Below, piece after piece: positions 1 through 13,148 of a stretch of DNA of 64,000 nucleotides; positions within the stretch are counted from its first letter, which is position 1; the number at the start of each line of letters is the position of its first letter. The notes beneath the pieces are model-generated. The model searched no databases. It saw nothing but the letters and a program-made list of their open reading frames with translations, and was not told where the DNA came from. Source of the DNA: Carya illinoinensis. Lineage: Eukaryota > Streptophyta > Magnoliopsida > Fagales > Juglandaceae. The translations under genes and the position numbers were made by a program. The DNA lies in assembly GCF_018687715.1 (NCBI RefSeq), contig NC_056758.1, positions 34,071,467-34,135,466 on the forward strand, written 5' to 3'.

Positions 1-172
1 ATGACCGTTTCTATTACAAAAATTGCAAATAGCATGTGACATATATGAAGAACTTGAATGATTATAATAATATCTTTTTTTTTTTGACAAAATTATTTTT
101 ATGAAAAGAATTTTGATTATTGGTCTTTGATATAGAAGGATTATCAAAAATTTTTTTATAAGGTTTATATTT

Positions 173-1543
173 TTATTTTGACATATATCCCAAGCCTGCC
201 TTGTCAAAAACACATCTTTGACTACCAAGAAGTTTTTCAAAATTTCTTTTTCTATTCGTAAAGTTTTCAACAATATTTTCTAAATCGGTTTTCTTCTTAT
301 TCAATTCAAGATTTTCATATTTTAAAATGATATTTTCTTTTCTTAAAATATCAATTTCATTTGTTAAAGAAAAATTTTTCTTTTTCAAAGCAGTATATTT
401 GATACCCAATTTTTCAAATTCCTCATAAACATCTTCTAAAACATTTTGCAATTCTTCATATGAAGGATTTTCAATATTATCAAGATTTGTTACTTCAATG
501 TCATATTTAGCCATAAGACAAAGATTTGCTGATTTTTCATTGCTTGCTTCACTATCTGAGCTACTTGAATCATCATCCCATGTAGCTTTCATTACTTTCT
601 TGCCCTTGTTTCGATCTTTCTTTAGCAGAGGACAATTTGACTTGATATGACCAGGTTTATTGCATTTATAATAAATTAAAGTGTCATTTTTACCTGAATC
701 TTTCTTGGAAAACTTTTTGAAGGATTTCCTCGGAGGAGTTCTATTTTTCTTCAAGAATCTCTGAATTCTTCTTGTTATCATCACAACTTCTTCATCTTTA
801 TCGTCATTTTCCTCATTTTCATCACTTTCACTTTCATGAGGAACAGCTTTAAGTGCTAAGCTCTTCTTTGGCTTTCCTTCTTCTTCTCCTCTTTTCGATG
901 TGTACTCATAGGTGATAAGTAACCCGATGAGTTCATTGATTTCGAGCTTCTTGAAGTCTCTATCTTCAAGAATCGCTGTAACTTTTGATTCCCAACGTTT
1001 TGGTAAAGAGTTGAGGATTTTTCTTACTATCTCCACCTTGGAATAAACTTTGCCAAGAGCTGTCAAGCTGTTTATGATGTTAGTAAAACGAGTGTGCATA
1101 CTAGAAATAGATTCATCATCATTCATCTTAAACATTTCATATTCATGAGTAAAAATATAAATTTTTGATTCCTTGACTTGCAAAGTTCCTGCATAAGTTA
1201 CTTCCAAGTTATCCCAAATTTCCTTTGCCGTAACGCAATTCATTATTCTATTAAACTCATTTCCATTAAGAGCATTATATAATAAATTCATAGCAGTTAA
1301 ATTTAAAGTATAAAGTCTATCGTCTTCACGATCAAACTTTTTTTCTTCCTTTTTGATCTTTACTCCATCAACCACTTTTGTTGGAATATAAGGTCCATTT
1401 ACAATACATTTTCAGATTTCTCTACCTTGAGCTTGAAGAAATATTCTCATTCTAACTTTCCAGAATGAGTAATTATCTCCACAAAAGAGTGGAGGCCGAC
1501 TGCTAAATTGACCTTCACCAAATAAAACTGCAATGTTAGCCAT
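173..1543 (-). pseudogene. Copia gag polyprotein (UBN2 type), interrupted
   Basis: Gag forms the virus-like particle and binds element RNA. Translation from the ATG at 1543 starts MANIAVLFGEGQFSSRPPLF and continues into a UBN2-type gag core, an acidic Ser-rich linker, a CCHC zinc-knuckle region and a coiled-coil tail rich in Lys, Glu and Asn. Two defects are visible. The codon at 1414-1412 is TGA, where Copia relatives normally have Trp (REI-stop-KCIVNG). The knuckle reads YYKCNKPGHIKSNC, with Tyr in place of the first Cys. The longest open part is 1375-173 (400 codons). This copy is unlikely to make a working capsid protein. Confidence 0.85.
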
Positions 1544-1588
1544 AAGATCTTAACTCAAAAGATAGTTAATCTTATAATAGAGCTCTTA

Positions 1589-1600
1589 GCTCTGATACCA
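1589..1600 (-). other. Primer-binding site (initiator tRNA-Met)
   Basis: On the minus strand this reads TGGTATCAGAGC, the complement of the 3' end of plant initiator tRNA-Met and the usual Copia primer site. It lies 2 bases inside the LTR boundary, which fixes both the orientation and the inner LTR edge. Confidence 0.9.
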
Positions 1601-1602
1601 AT

Positions 1603-2944
1603 TGTTGCCCAGATGACTAACACAAGAGGGAGGGTGAATTGAGTTGTATTAAAAAAATAACAATTATAAATCAAATATATAATATAAAATATAAACAAAA
1701 TATGAAATAACAATAAATATAAAGAGTAAGGGTAAGAGAGAAGCAAACCCAGTGTGTTAACGAGGTTCGGCCCCACTACCTACGTCCTCGCCTCAAGCTA
1801 TCCCTTGAGGATTCCCAAATTCACTATTCAACCTCCTTCAGGTGGAGATAGAAACCTATTACACCTTTGAACAACACCGCTACAAAGGATCCGTGTAGAA
1901 CACCCTCTACACTTGCAATCACCTTACACGTAGTGATTCAACTATTCTCCGTGTAGAATATTTTCTACACGCACAAGGGTTGTACACACCCTTTTTCTGA
2001 TACAAAAGCTGATAGTGGGTAGATTATCAGAAAACACTCCTCAATGAGTGAAATAAGAACAATACAGTGCAAACTATATCTCTCAAAATGAACAAGGATT
2101 AAGGCTCAATGCTTAGAGAAGAGAGAATGAAAGCTTTGAATGAATGTTGTATGCTCTTGGTGTTGTAAATGTGAAACTCTCAAATGATCTATTTATAGGC
2201 ATATGAGACTTCATATTCAAATTTAAAAAGATTCACATGTCAAAGACAACGTCATTCACTTTTTTAAAAAATTCAAATAAAAGGTTCTTCTTTTTCAATT
2301 GTCAAAGACAACATCATTCATTTTTTCAAAAAAAAATCAAACCTAATTTTTTACTTTTTGCATATGACAAAAGGAGCACACTTTCCTTTTCAAAAAATTC
2401 AAACCTAATCTTTTACTTTTTGTATATGACAAAATGAGCACACTTTACTTTTTAAAATTTTTTCAAACAAAATCATCTACCTTTTGTATAAGTCTAAAAA
2501 AGCATCAATCACTTTTAAAAATATTCAAATAAAATATGCATATGTGAAAGATAACAATCAATCATCTTTAACATTTTCAAAGTTCAACCTTTTAATCAAG
2601 GCATGCACATGCAAAAGATGACAATTAATCATCTTTCAAAATTTTCAAATTTAATTTTCAAAAATATTCATGCACATGTGGAAAATGTATTTTAATGCTT
2701 TATGATAAAATATTAATTTTGAGCATTAATCCTAATTTCGAATTTTAAGAGATTTACAACATTACTCTATGACTTTAATGTGAACTTGTTTCCTTCTTGC
2801 TCATGCTTGGTTCTTTGATGTGCTTGATTCCATTGTGTGAACAATTTGAACTTGAAACTCCTTTATTCTTTGAATTCATTTGTTATCATCAAAATCTATG
2901 TGTAGATTTATAATCACATGAAACTTGAAACCTTGGGTTCAACA
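1603..2944 (-). repeat. Copia 5' LTR (about 1.34 kb)
   Basis: On the minus strand the LTR begins TGTTGAACCC and ends GGGCAACA, the canonical TG...CA ends. It aligns along its whole length with the solo LTRs at 19827-21162 and 39296-40694. An internal tandem repeat of about 62 bp (core CATATGACAAAAGGAGCACA) is present in about two copies at 2345-2460, against three copies in each of the other LTRs. Confidence 0.9.
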
Positions 2945-4117
2945 ATAAATTTATAATAACATATAATACTAATGTATAATAACTAAAGTATTGATTATGT
3001 AGATTTTATATAAGTGTATCTTATATAGTTAGTTAAACTCATTAATATATATATATATATATATACTAGCATGAGTTAATTATTATTATAAAAATATCTA
3101 TATTCTTTATACATTAATCATATATATTTTATATAACTATAACTTATATAGTGAGTTAAATACTAGTATGAACACATGTACTTAAAAATAATATATTTTT
3201 ACTATAATAACATGTAACACTAATGTACCTAATATACCATGTAGTAGTAATGTATAGAATATAGTAATCAATCTATGATTCTATAATAACTTATAACATG
3301 TAATACTAATTTTGTTCTTTTTTTTCAGGCACAAGTTGAAATGAAATTCGTTGCAATTTGTATTGGTTCTTTTGTTGTAAGTTGTAACTTGTTGATGGAA
3401 TTAGAATTTGATGGATGATGAACCATGAGTTGGTTGGATAATTTGAGAGGATAGATGATGATGAATAATTAGTTTATAATTTTGGTTTTGTATTTTTAAT
3501 TTGTAATTTTGTATAAATGATTTTAATTTGTAATTTTGGTTATATATTTTTAATTAGTGTATCATAGTTGGAAAATTTCTTGTTGTAAGTTTGAATTTTG
3601 TTTTATTTTACAGTGTCGAAGATTTTAATATATGTATCAAGTTCTAAGGATCTAAGGATGAAGGATCCTTGTGTGAATGATTTCTTTTTACAAATTTGGT
3701 TAAATAAATTAGAAATTAGAAATTATATTTAAAAAAAAAATTGATATGGAAGCCCAAATCCGATTAGAGTTCAAAATTGTAAAATTAAAATATCAAATGG
3801 ATTAAGGAAAAAAGTCCAATAAAAAAGCCTAACTTCGACTGACAAGTCCAAGTCGAATGTCGCATTCGACCTCCGACAAAGTTGGAGTCGGAGTCGAAGG
3901 ACGACAATACTGACTTCGAAAAGTCAGTGCTCAACCATAGTTGCAACTTGCATGTTGGGTCCCTAGAATAAAAGCTTTACGTGGCCGCTTTGAGGGCAAA
4001 GCTGCAGGCGCTAGAAATGATCGATGAAATGATTCCAACAACGGAGAAAGAAAAAAGAAACTAATTAATTAAGGTAATTCATTCGATTGATCAAAAACCA
4101 AATTGCTTTTGATGAGT
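2945..4117. other. Intergenic, AT-rich
   Basis: No open frame or splice-like structure could be supported. There are short TA runs near 3045-3065 and a small run of TCGGAGTCGAAG-like repeats near 3850-3930, which may be old transposon debris. Confidence 0.6.
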
Positions 4118-4727
4118 TACGGGTGTCAAATTGTGTTAACGAGTTGTGTTTATGTCGTATCAAAGCATGTATATTATACTATATAGCTTAACCCTAACTC
4201 GACCCATTAAGTTTATCGTGTCAAAATCTCAAATCCTAACACTATCCATTAACATAACGGGTCGTGTCATGTCAACCCGTTTTGACTTATTAGTAAATAT
4301 TACGAAATAGGTTAACAAGACACAATACGATCTGTTTCAAATTGTTTATGTAAATGGATTGAATATGTCCGAAATTAACCCTTTTGACCTTTTTAAATTT
4401 AACATAATTTTATATAAATTTTAAAATCACAATATTTATAAAAATTATAAATCTAACTACAAGTCCAAAATTACAATCTAAACAATAAAAATATCGAAAT
4501 TGAAATTGAAATTCTAACAATTTTACTTTTAGGTATAAGAGTATAATTGTAACTTTAACTTCTTAACGTGTCATAATGAGTCAAAATCATTATCAACCCG
4601 TTAAGCAATCGTGTTTTAATAAGTCAATTTATTTTGACTCGAATTCGTTAAGACTAAATTCTAACCTGCTATTATCATATTGTATTCTAATCGAATTAAT
4701 AGGTTGTATAACATATTGTCACCACTA
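4118..4727. mobile_element. hAT-like non-autonomous element (610 bp)
   Basis: The ends TACGGGTGTCAA and (reverse complement of the right end) TAGTGGTGACAA form a short imperfect terminal inverted repeat of hAT type. The flanking 8-mers TGATGAGT (4110-4117) and TGATTAGG (4728-4735) match at 6 of 8 bases, as expected of an old 8-bp duplication. The inside has many partial copies of GTGTCATGTCAACCCG-like words in both orientations and no transposase frame. Confidence 0.5.
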
Positions 4728-5165
4728 TGATTAGGCAAAAATACGAGGGTCGACGAATCTATTTTGCCATCTAAAATCTAATTCAATGCCACTACATACG
4801 TACGTACACTCAAAAGCTCCTAGCTAGCACCTGCTATCGTCTATTTTCTTTGGTTGTGCCAAGCTTTATGGTAGATAAAAGCAGCCCATGGACTAGGCTG
4901 TGGGGACATCAGTCAAACATCCACTTTTTATTTTTTTAATCCTCATTAATCCCACTTAATTAATCCTCTACGCTGCCCTACTCAGCATCCACATGATCAA
5001 GATCATACAATATTGGAATTAAACCTGAACCAACTTAAATTTCTATACATATGCATATAAAGACTCGGTGATCACTACTACTGCAACATCAAAACTTTCA
5101 GAAGACTCACACGTGCAGTACTACAAGAGATCAGCGAGAGATCAGAGAGTACGTACTCTAGATCT
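4728..5165 (+). promoter_or_regulatory. Upstream region of the LHT8-like gene
   Basis: This holds the presumed promoter. A TATA-box candidate (TATAAA, 5056-5061) lies 105 bases before the start codon, which fits a short 5' UTR. No other regulatory site is claimed. Confidence 0.45.
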
Positions 5166-7031
5166 ATGTCTTATGGCGGTAAATTAATGGGTGGTGAGGT
5201 GCTGGTGGAAGTGAGCATGAGTACAAAGAGGGAAGAAGCAGAAATTTCGGCCATCTCCGCCCAGCCACCTGATCTTCAACTTCATAATCCTCCACTTCTG
5301 GATTTAGTCCCAAAGATCCCTGAAATTAGCCCATTTGCTTCTCGTTTGATGATGAGTTCTCCAATCGTCTGCCCTATCAAAAAAGCCATTATTATAAGCA
5401 TGCAAAGCTACAGCTTGCAGGAAGAAGCTCATGTTGACGGCCGCTTCATGACTAAGCTAGACCAACAGGATGCTTGGCTTCCCATCACGGAATCGAGGAA
5501 CGGTAACGCTTACTACTCAGCATTTCATACTCTATGTTCCGGAATCGGGTTTCAAGCCCTTGTTCTTCCCCTAGCTTTCACTTCCCTTGGCTGGTAAGTT
5601 AATTAATTTGCATGCTCCTTTTGTCCAGGCTAGCTAGTTATATATAATAAGTCTAAAAAAGAGTAAACGATTTTGAATCCGATTGCGTGATCGATCGATC
5701 TCATGATCATGTATATATATGGTTATATAAAATGAAAGATAAAAACAACACTTAGCATGCTGCATGCATGATGTAAGATCATCCATATACTGTCGAACTA
5801 GAGAGAATGGTTCGGACATAACCTTACAGAGAATCATATATAATTCTAGTGGATCAAAGAAAGATTTAAGTTTTTAATTAAATAATATATAGTATGAGAT
5901 CAAAGTTGAGTTGAATCGTACAGTTGTTTTTTTAAGATAATTTGAATTTCTCTTTTATTTATTTCAGGACTTGGGGAACTTTGGGCCTTTCGCTGGTTTT
6001 CATATGGCAGATGTACACTCTGTTGTTACTAATAAAGTTGCATGAATCGGAATCCGGGACGCGTTATAGCAGATATCTCCGCCTTTCCATGTTAGCTTTT
6101 GGTACGCACGATCAATCATCTTAATATATTGCGTGCAGATCATATCTAGCATGCATAGCAATAACTATAGACAGTAATATATGGTAAATATTTTAGTTAC
6201 AAATGAATTATATAAAAGTAAACTTATAAATTGATGTAATTTAATGTAATACGTCATTGTAAAATTACTTTTATTATAAAATAAATTATATAACGGATTC
6301 CATAAAACATATAAATTTGTGAGTTTATTTTATGTAATTACTTTATGTATGTAATAGTTCTCTTATTATTATGTCAAACACACAAATCTAAACATGATGA
6401 TTCTAACGCAGGCCAATCACGCTCAACGTCATCGTATATACATATATATATATTATTAAAACTATTCCAGACACAGAGTGATTATATAAAATAAACTCAC
6501 AAACTGATATGATTTCATGGAATTTGTAAAATCTATTTTATAATTATAAAAATAACTTTACAATTTGACGTACTATATCAATTTGTGATTTTACAATATA
6601 AGATCAACGAAAATGCATGAATGATGTGCATATATGCATGCCATTTTTTTTTTTTTTCTTTTTTGGATTAAGCATGCATGCCAAATTGATCGTACGTAGA
6701 TGTCAATGCATGGCTATACTCAATACACTACGTGTATATGTTTACAGGTTTGTTTTAGACGGCCATATCCAGTACGTACATGCATGGCAACCTTAAAAGA
6801 CATGACATGAAATTAAGAAAAAAACTTTTATATGTGTCAACTATCTGTTCATCATACATGATTGAAAGATAATATAAACATTAAACAGCATTAACGGCCG
6901 ATGATTTTTATAAATATATGGACCGATATTAATATACGACTCAAAAGCTCAAATTAAAGATCTGTCAAGCTAGCTTAAGCTATTTAATGGAGTTTATGAA
7001 AAAAAACAAAAAAACTAATTAATGGAGTTAT

Positions 7032-7115
<84 letters not shown>

Positions 7116-9425
7116 TATATAAATGTTTAATCACCAGGATTCCAAATCTATCTGCTGATAGACCCTTGTTAACAAATCCTCCAAATCCGATAGCTTTGTC
7201 AATCACCAATGTTTCCAATTATTTTGATGAAACGTACGTGTAATGCTACGAGTAGATCAGCATCCATATCAGTCAAAACAACACTAACTACTGATGTTGC
7301 TTTATTCCGTGTGGTGCTCTAATTAATTATATAAAGTTACACATGATGCATTGTTGATAAAAGTTACTAATTGCTTATCTTTTTCATACTGTTTGTTTCT
7401 TTTATTTGTTTATCCTAAGCTTTTTCTTACTATTGGGACGTTAAAAAGTTTAGAAAAGTATTATATACTGTACTTTTTGTTATCATCTTTTCGCCTTTCT
7501 GACTTTTAAGTGACGTTAAATTATTGAAAAATTACTTATCATTCATTACTGATCAATATTAATGGATGACACACATATAATAAGGAGATAATGAGCATAT
7601 ATATGGGAATTAAGAGGAAGACGGATATATAGAATTTTTCAAAAATTTGAGAAAGAAGATAACTACTCTCAAATTTATCCATAGATTATTTATACATTCT
7701 AAAAGTGCGAATTAAACGATCTTTAAGTGGGATTAGATTCCACTTTAGAGCGAGGTCAAGTTCATGCATGACACTATTTATTTTTTTTATATCATATTAA
7801 ATCATTTATTATCTTAAAAAGATTAAACAATTGTGAACTATATATCTAAATAGTGTTATATATCATATTCTTATCCCATTTTTTATTTTATTATAAAAGA
7901 TATGGCATGTTTATTATCATTAGATGATAAAGAATCATTCAATATATGATCATTCATTGGTGACATCGATGAAAATAAAATGATAGTGTGGTGTATAAAA
8001 TTTTTCTTCTTTTTTATCCTCTTTGTCCCTGTTGTTTACTAAATATATTTACCAAATATATATCAATCTATAATAGGTGAGAAATGGGGGAAACTGCTCG
8101 CATTGTTTCCGACCATGTATCTGTCGGGTGGCACATGTGTGACCTTAATCATGATAGGAGGTGGGACCATGAAAATCTTCTTCCAGATCATTTGTGGGGA
8201 CACATGCAACATATATCAACCGACGACAACGGAGTGGTACGTGGTTTTCGCTTGTTTTGCCACTGCTCTGGCTCAATTTCCCAATCTGAATTCGATTGCT
8301 GGGGTATCCCTCATCGGAGCCGTTACTGCCATAAGCTATTGTTGGCTGATATGGGTAGTCTCTGTCTTCAAAAGTAGGCCCCTGGGGATCTCATATGACC
8401 AACTAACTGCAAAGTATTTTGATGCAAAAAGGATCTTCACCATTTTCAATGCTTTTGGGATTATTGCCTTCACTTTTAGAGGCCACAATCTTGTACTTGA
8501 AATACAGGTAAATTTCCCTATTCTATGATCATCATCAATTTAATTTTTCGTAATATACACTATATATCATGCTTATTCTATTTCTTATGTTACGTGTCAA
8601 ACATACTTAAATCATGTTTTAATACATTATGTCAGCATCTGGGTGTCATTGCAAATGCAGGGGACTATGCCTTCGAACGCAAAGTGCCCATCGCGTGTAC
8701 CAATGTGGAGAGGAGTGAAGTTTGCGTATGCAATTATCGCAATGTGTTTGTTTCCCATTGCCATTGGCGGCTATTGGGCATATGGAAATTTAGTGAGCAC
8801 CGAATTTTATTTTTTCATTTTATAAACCCTTCCAGACTCTTTATAGTGCAATACTGGGAACATTCTTGCTCGATCGGTACGGGCTTAATCTACAAAAACT
8901 CTGAAGCAAAACAACTAACGATTTCTGCTTTATTGCCAGATACCTAATGGAGGGATGCTCAATGCTTTGTACAAATACCACGCGGATGACACACCAAGAT
9001 GGCTCTTGGGATTGACAAGCTTACTCGTGGTGATAAACAGTCTCAGCTCATTCCAAATATATGCAATGCCTGTTTTTGACAATCTGGAGTTGAGGTATAC
9101 CAGCAAAGCAAACAAACCCTGTCCATGGTGGCTCCGATCAGGGTTCCGAGCTGCCTTTGGTTGTCTTGCATTTTTCATAGCAGTGGCTCTACCATTCTTG
9201 CCAAGCTTGGCAGGATTGATCGGAGGGATATCGCTGCCAATCACCTTAGCATATCCCTGTTTCATGTGGATACTGATCAAGAAACCTCAGAAATGTACTG
9301 GAATTTGGTACGTCAATTGGGTATTGGGAGTATTGGGAATGATTCTTAGCATTCTTGTTGTCACTGCAGCAATTTGGAATATAGTGACCATAGGAATAGA
9401 GATCCACTTTTTCAAGCCCAAATGA
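5166..9425 (+). CDS. LHT8: Lysine-histidine-transporter-like 8 (LHT family amino-acid transporter)
   Basis: Five exons, join(5166-5593, 5968-6101, 8077-8507, 8661-8792, 8940-9425), encode 536 residues; all introns are GT-AG and phases agree. The family (Aa_trans, AAAP) couples import of amino acids to protons across the plasma membrane. A hydrophilic cytosolic N-terminus of about 110 residues ends in the family motif QDAWLPITESRNGNA (about 101-115). About ten hydrophobic segments follow, with conserved NLNSIAG, SLIGAVTAI, FRGHNLVLEIQ, MWRGVKF and LAYPCFMW blocks. The match to Arabidopsis AATL1/LHT8 runs from this motif to the C-terminal FFKPK end; usual length is about 520. Intron 2 (about 2 kb) holds MITE copies and a TC microsatellite. 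Assignment to LHT8 rather than LHT7 is from memory of the family. No defect is seen. Confidence 0.92.
6195..6360. repeat. AT-rich palindromic MITE copy in LHT8 intron 2
   Basis: The segment starts GTTACAAATGAATTATATAA and ends with the near inverse, TTATGTAATTACTTTATGTA followed by TGTAATAG. Related copies sit at about 6475-6600 (partial, same intron), 14005-14130 (partial), 23520-23686 and 53774-53935. All share an AAATTGACGT-like word and a central ATTACTTTTAT.ATAAA. The boundaries are approximate. Confidence 0.55.
7035..7114. repeat. Microsatellite (TC)n then (TA)n
   Basis: An uninterrupted TC run of 65 bases (7035-7099) is followed by about 8 TA units, within intron 2 of the LHT8-like gene. 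Likely length-variable. Confidence 0.95.
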
Positions 9426-10532
9426 GCAGCCAGCTAAAACAAGAAGGTGCAAAGGTTCAACGTAGCTCTGTAGTTGCTCGATGCGTGTGAAATTGAGGAA
9501 CCGCTCCTACCCAGAAGTTAACCACCGAGAAGTAGCTTCAAATATCATTGTAAAAAAGAAAATAAAAAAGTTCGGAACATCTTCTCCTGTTTCTGCCCTC
9601 TTGGGTTTACAAACTGGCCGCTTGACCTTCAAGAGTGGAATAAACATTTTGCTCAGAGGAGATGAGACAGTGGAGTTGTTTTCAACAAGATTTTCTGTAT
9701 AACTGTAATGATGCTTTAGAAACTGTTTGCTTTGTTACTATTGCAGAGCTGCTGGAACTTGCTTGCTTGTGATGTATTTAATCAGATTCTCAGAGGTATG
9801 TAGTGTTTGGTTTGTAACTATTGGTCAGGAATACAAGTCTAGAGTCCTTATATGAGAGAAATAATCCCCAAATCAATGGCCAGCAGCCAACTGCAAAGCT
9901 TCCTTATCAATAGCACGCAATCCTCACTAGTATGGAAATAGTCAAATTAACTCACACTTTTGGGTGAAAGACCAAAACAAAAGTGGCATACCCTCTACCT
10001 CGACAGAGCATTTGAAGAGGGGGTTGCAATTTGATTTCATGAGATACAGAAGTGGCAACTACGGTTAATACAAACCATGGCTTCTTTTTTCAGTATTTGC
10101 ATACACTGATAATCATCACTTACAGAGTACAACCTTGTCTAACATGATTGTATCAAACAAGCAGTCATCTCATTCCAAATAGAACTGACAACATAGTAAC
10201 TCCTAGGGGAAAAAAGAACTAAAATTTAAAAAAAGTAACAGTTTTGACTACATCATGTATACGGGAAACTGACAGCAAGAAAGAAGCCATTAACACGACT
10301 ATAATCCCTCTCTCAGTCATGACACTTGGATTATCTACCTCGAGGATAAACCAGTTTGATCAGCTTTGTTGGCACAAGCCGTCATTATATCCTTTATCTT
10401 CTTTAGGTGCAGCACTTCGTCCAGAAACCAAAAAAGAAGCCAGACCAAATTGCAATGACCAAGAACATAGCACAGTAAAGTTGGGTTACTATAGAAAAAA
10501 AAAAAAAAAAAAAAAAAACACTACATATAGTT
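9426..10532. other. Convergent 3' flanks of the LHT8-like and small membrane-protein genes
   Basis: The left part probably holds the 3' UTR of the LHT8-like gene. The right part, read on the minus strand, probably holds the 3' UTR of the gene ending at 10533. A run of about 24 A lies at 10495-10518. No further gene is supported. Confidence 0.5.
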
Positions 10533-13148
10533 TCACATTGACAAAGGGAGAAGCATCCTTCGCTTCTTTTTCCTGGCCAATCTCACTTGCTTTGTAATTT
10601 TCATACATAAAAGGAATAGCATCGTCATGCACACTAGAATGAAAGCAAGCCGCATATGCCTAAAATATAGAGAAACTGCAGAAAAAACCAGGAAAGCCAG
10701 AATAACAAGTTCCCATATTACAAAGATCACGACATCCACCCTGCATCCAGAGGAGGAAAATGGGTAAAAAGTATTATCAGAAGTCATGTTATCCAAGAAG
10801 TCATGTTATCCTATAAATACTAATCCACAGAATAATCAGAAAAAACTGAAAGAGCTCATGCAAATTAGAATAAGTCCACCCGGCACTCGCACATTGCGAG
10901 AAGAAGTTCCATAAGAAAAAGGGTCCTCTTCAAGAAAACAATCAGAATATTTCACTTGTGAGAAAGCAAATTCAAAAATTGCAGGGTACTCAATTAAATT
11001 TTTGGACAATGTCCACTCACATCCATTTGTGGTTTACCTGCCTGCATATTTATTAAATACACAGTTCAGCTGCATATTTATTAAAAATATTAATCCCATG
11101 ATATTCGTATTCATTTTCTTCGTGCCGTTGTTTTCTAGAGGATAGTCCATTAAAAGACATGTGATTCGATTATGTTAAGCAGATTCTATGATTATGTTCA
11201 ATATAACGATTAACATCATGATGCTAGTTGTGTCATTCAAAAATTTTAATATGCTTAGCTCCCCTAACAATTCAGTTTCTGCTAGAACAAACTCAAAATG
11301 AAGTTAAAAAGAAAACTTGTTCTTTGAATCAAGTATAACCCAGGTCACAAACATCATTTATTCAAATGAAAGCTTCATGGATAATAATGTAGAAAATCCA
11401 TTTAATACCAAACATGTCGTGTTTTGGTCGTTTCACATGTCAACCTAATCTTTTTGGTAACATAATAATAAATAAATAAAAACCCATATTTTATACTAAA
11501 TGGAATAATAGATACTCTCCATTTCACTTGAAACTCAATGGAAATAACAAGTAAGAACTAGGGGACAGACTCGGAACTAAGCCTTCTGAGTTATGAACAT
11601 ATACTTTTTTATCTTTTATGCTTTAACATAGTCATATCTTGATGCTCTCTGATTCTATCTAGACATATGGGTACCACAGTGCAAAAATGCCAATAATAGT
11701 ACTCTTGTGCATCGATTATTTTTTTATGGTTGCAGCTGAATGATTAATGCTTTATAAGTCAAGCATGAATAGATTGTATCCACGGGAATTGCTAGTGTGC
11801 CTAAATTACAATTCAAACAAACAGCCAATGTCATGCAGTTTGAAGTTCAGAGCTTCATAAACAAGAACGGAGGAATACAGGATACAGGTGTACTAATTCA
11901 TGCTGAGGTTTTAAAAACCGGACTGGACAGTTGAACCAGTTTGATCACGACCAGCCCTAAGCCTGCTTTGATCATACCCTATTAACAAAATGGCCAAAAA
12001 TGAGACATAAGCCATTTTGCAGATAACCAACATGTGATAGCAGTAACCAAATTGGAAATCTCTCTCTCTCTTCCTATATATATATATATATATATATCTT
12101 TATGCCGAACCTCAACAAGGTAAGGCAAGGGCCTCATTTTCATAGGGATTGGACCCTGGATACGAGACCCCACCCACCACAACTGTATGCTAGGTAATCC
12201 AAGGGAACTCCTAGTACGAAATCAAACCAGGATGTCTAAACTACAGCTCATCCCATGCCGGCCCTCGACCTCCAGGCTGCACCTTGACAGATCAGTTGAA
12301 AATCTCATCTAGAAAGATATGCCAACAAATATATATGCCATCTACTCTTCATGCAATAATCATAGGCATCGTTTCACCTGCCAATGTTATAGCCCACCAT
12401 ATATATCTAAAAACTCCTTCGGTTCTGAGTGGGATATAATTTTGAAAAGAGAAGCAAAAACAATTGTACGTCCCATGTTGCATTAAAAAGAAGAAAGAAG
12501 GTTGGTGACAAAAATTCCCAACCTTCCCGGCCCTCTTTTATGAATTGTATCGACACACCAGATGATTGTATTTGCTAGGTCTTTGTCGATAGAACACCTG
12601 ATAATAGTTCTTTAAGAATTGAAATGTGAGTTAAGAATTTGTTTTGTAGGAAATGATTTTCAAACAAACAACTCAAAATGAATCAAAAAGCCAAACCGAG
12701 AACCGATATGCTCGACCTGAACAATTTTAGAACGTTCGCTTGAATAGTTGAATACAAGCAGTCGAATTTTATGCTCACAATTCCAAAACAATGAAATGCC
12801 TCTCACAAAATGATCCCCCAAATTCCCAAAACCGTAATCAACTTAAAGAGATTGACAAATTTTATACACAATATTCCAAAGCACGTTGATCACAAAACGA
12901 TTCAAACAACCAAAAAAATATTCAAGAATCGTGAGAATGTAACTAATCAATGATTGTAACTAATCAAAATATACAATTACAAAAGTTTTGATAAATAAAA
13001 TATTTTATCAAAAAATATAAAGTAATTTAACATACCTTGAAGAAGGAAGATTAGAAGTAGAGGAGAAGAAGGAGACGGAGGCCCAATCGTGCTTGGATCG
13101 AAGCTGGTACTCTCTCAACTGCTCGGCCAGATTCGATCGAGTTATCAT
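10533..13148 (-). CDS. Small conserved two-pass membrane protein (106 aa), function unknown
   Basis: Two exons on the minus strand, complement(join(10533-10740, 13036-13148)), are split by a 2.3-kb GT-AG intron. Exon 1 was found by reading back from the splice site: MITRSNLAEQLREYQLRSKH, then a Ser-rich stretch, with the junction inside an Arg codon (AG|G). Exon 2 gives two hydrophobic segments (about residues 40-63 and 67-86) and a strongly basic tail ending RKKKRRMLLPLSM. The layout (soluble N-terminus, membrane hairpin, basic C-terminus) resembles a small uncharacterised plant protein family whose members end in LLLPLSM, as I recall it. No catalytic motif is seen and no function is proposed. 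A CT-rich stretch upstream of the ATG (13150-13250) fits a 5' UTR. Confidence 0.8.

Larger units (their letters stand above)
1..2944 (-). mobile_element. Ty1/Copia LTR retrotransposon, 5' part (continues off the left edge)
   Basis: The element reads on the minus strand: 5' LTR (2944 to 1603), primer-binding site, leader, then gag running towards position 1. Pol and the 3' LTR would lie left of the window. Below gag, bases 1-60 read on the minus strand still show a zinc-knuckle-like CNFCNRNGH in a shifted frame, so the coding part is already decayed. The outer 5-bp duplication candidate is ATAAA at 2945-2949; its partner is outside the window. Two solo LTRs of the same family occur at 19827 and 39296. 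Confidence 0.9.

Noticed and set aside
7015..7243. Open frames on both strands across the TC microsatellite
   Set aside because: They are Ser-Leu or Arg-Glu repeats read through a (TC)n run inside an intron.
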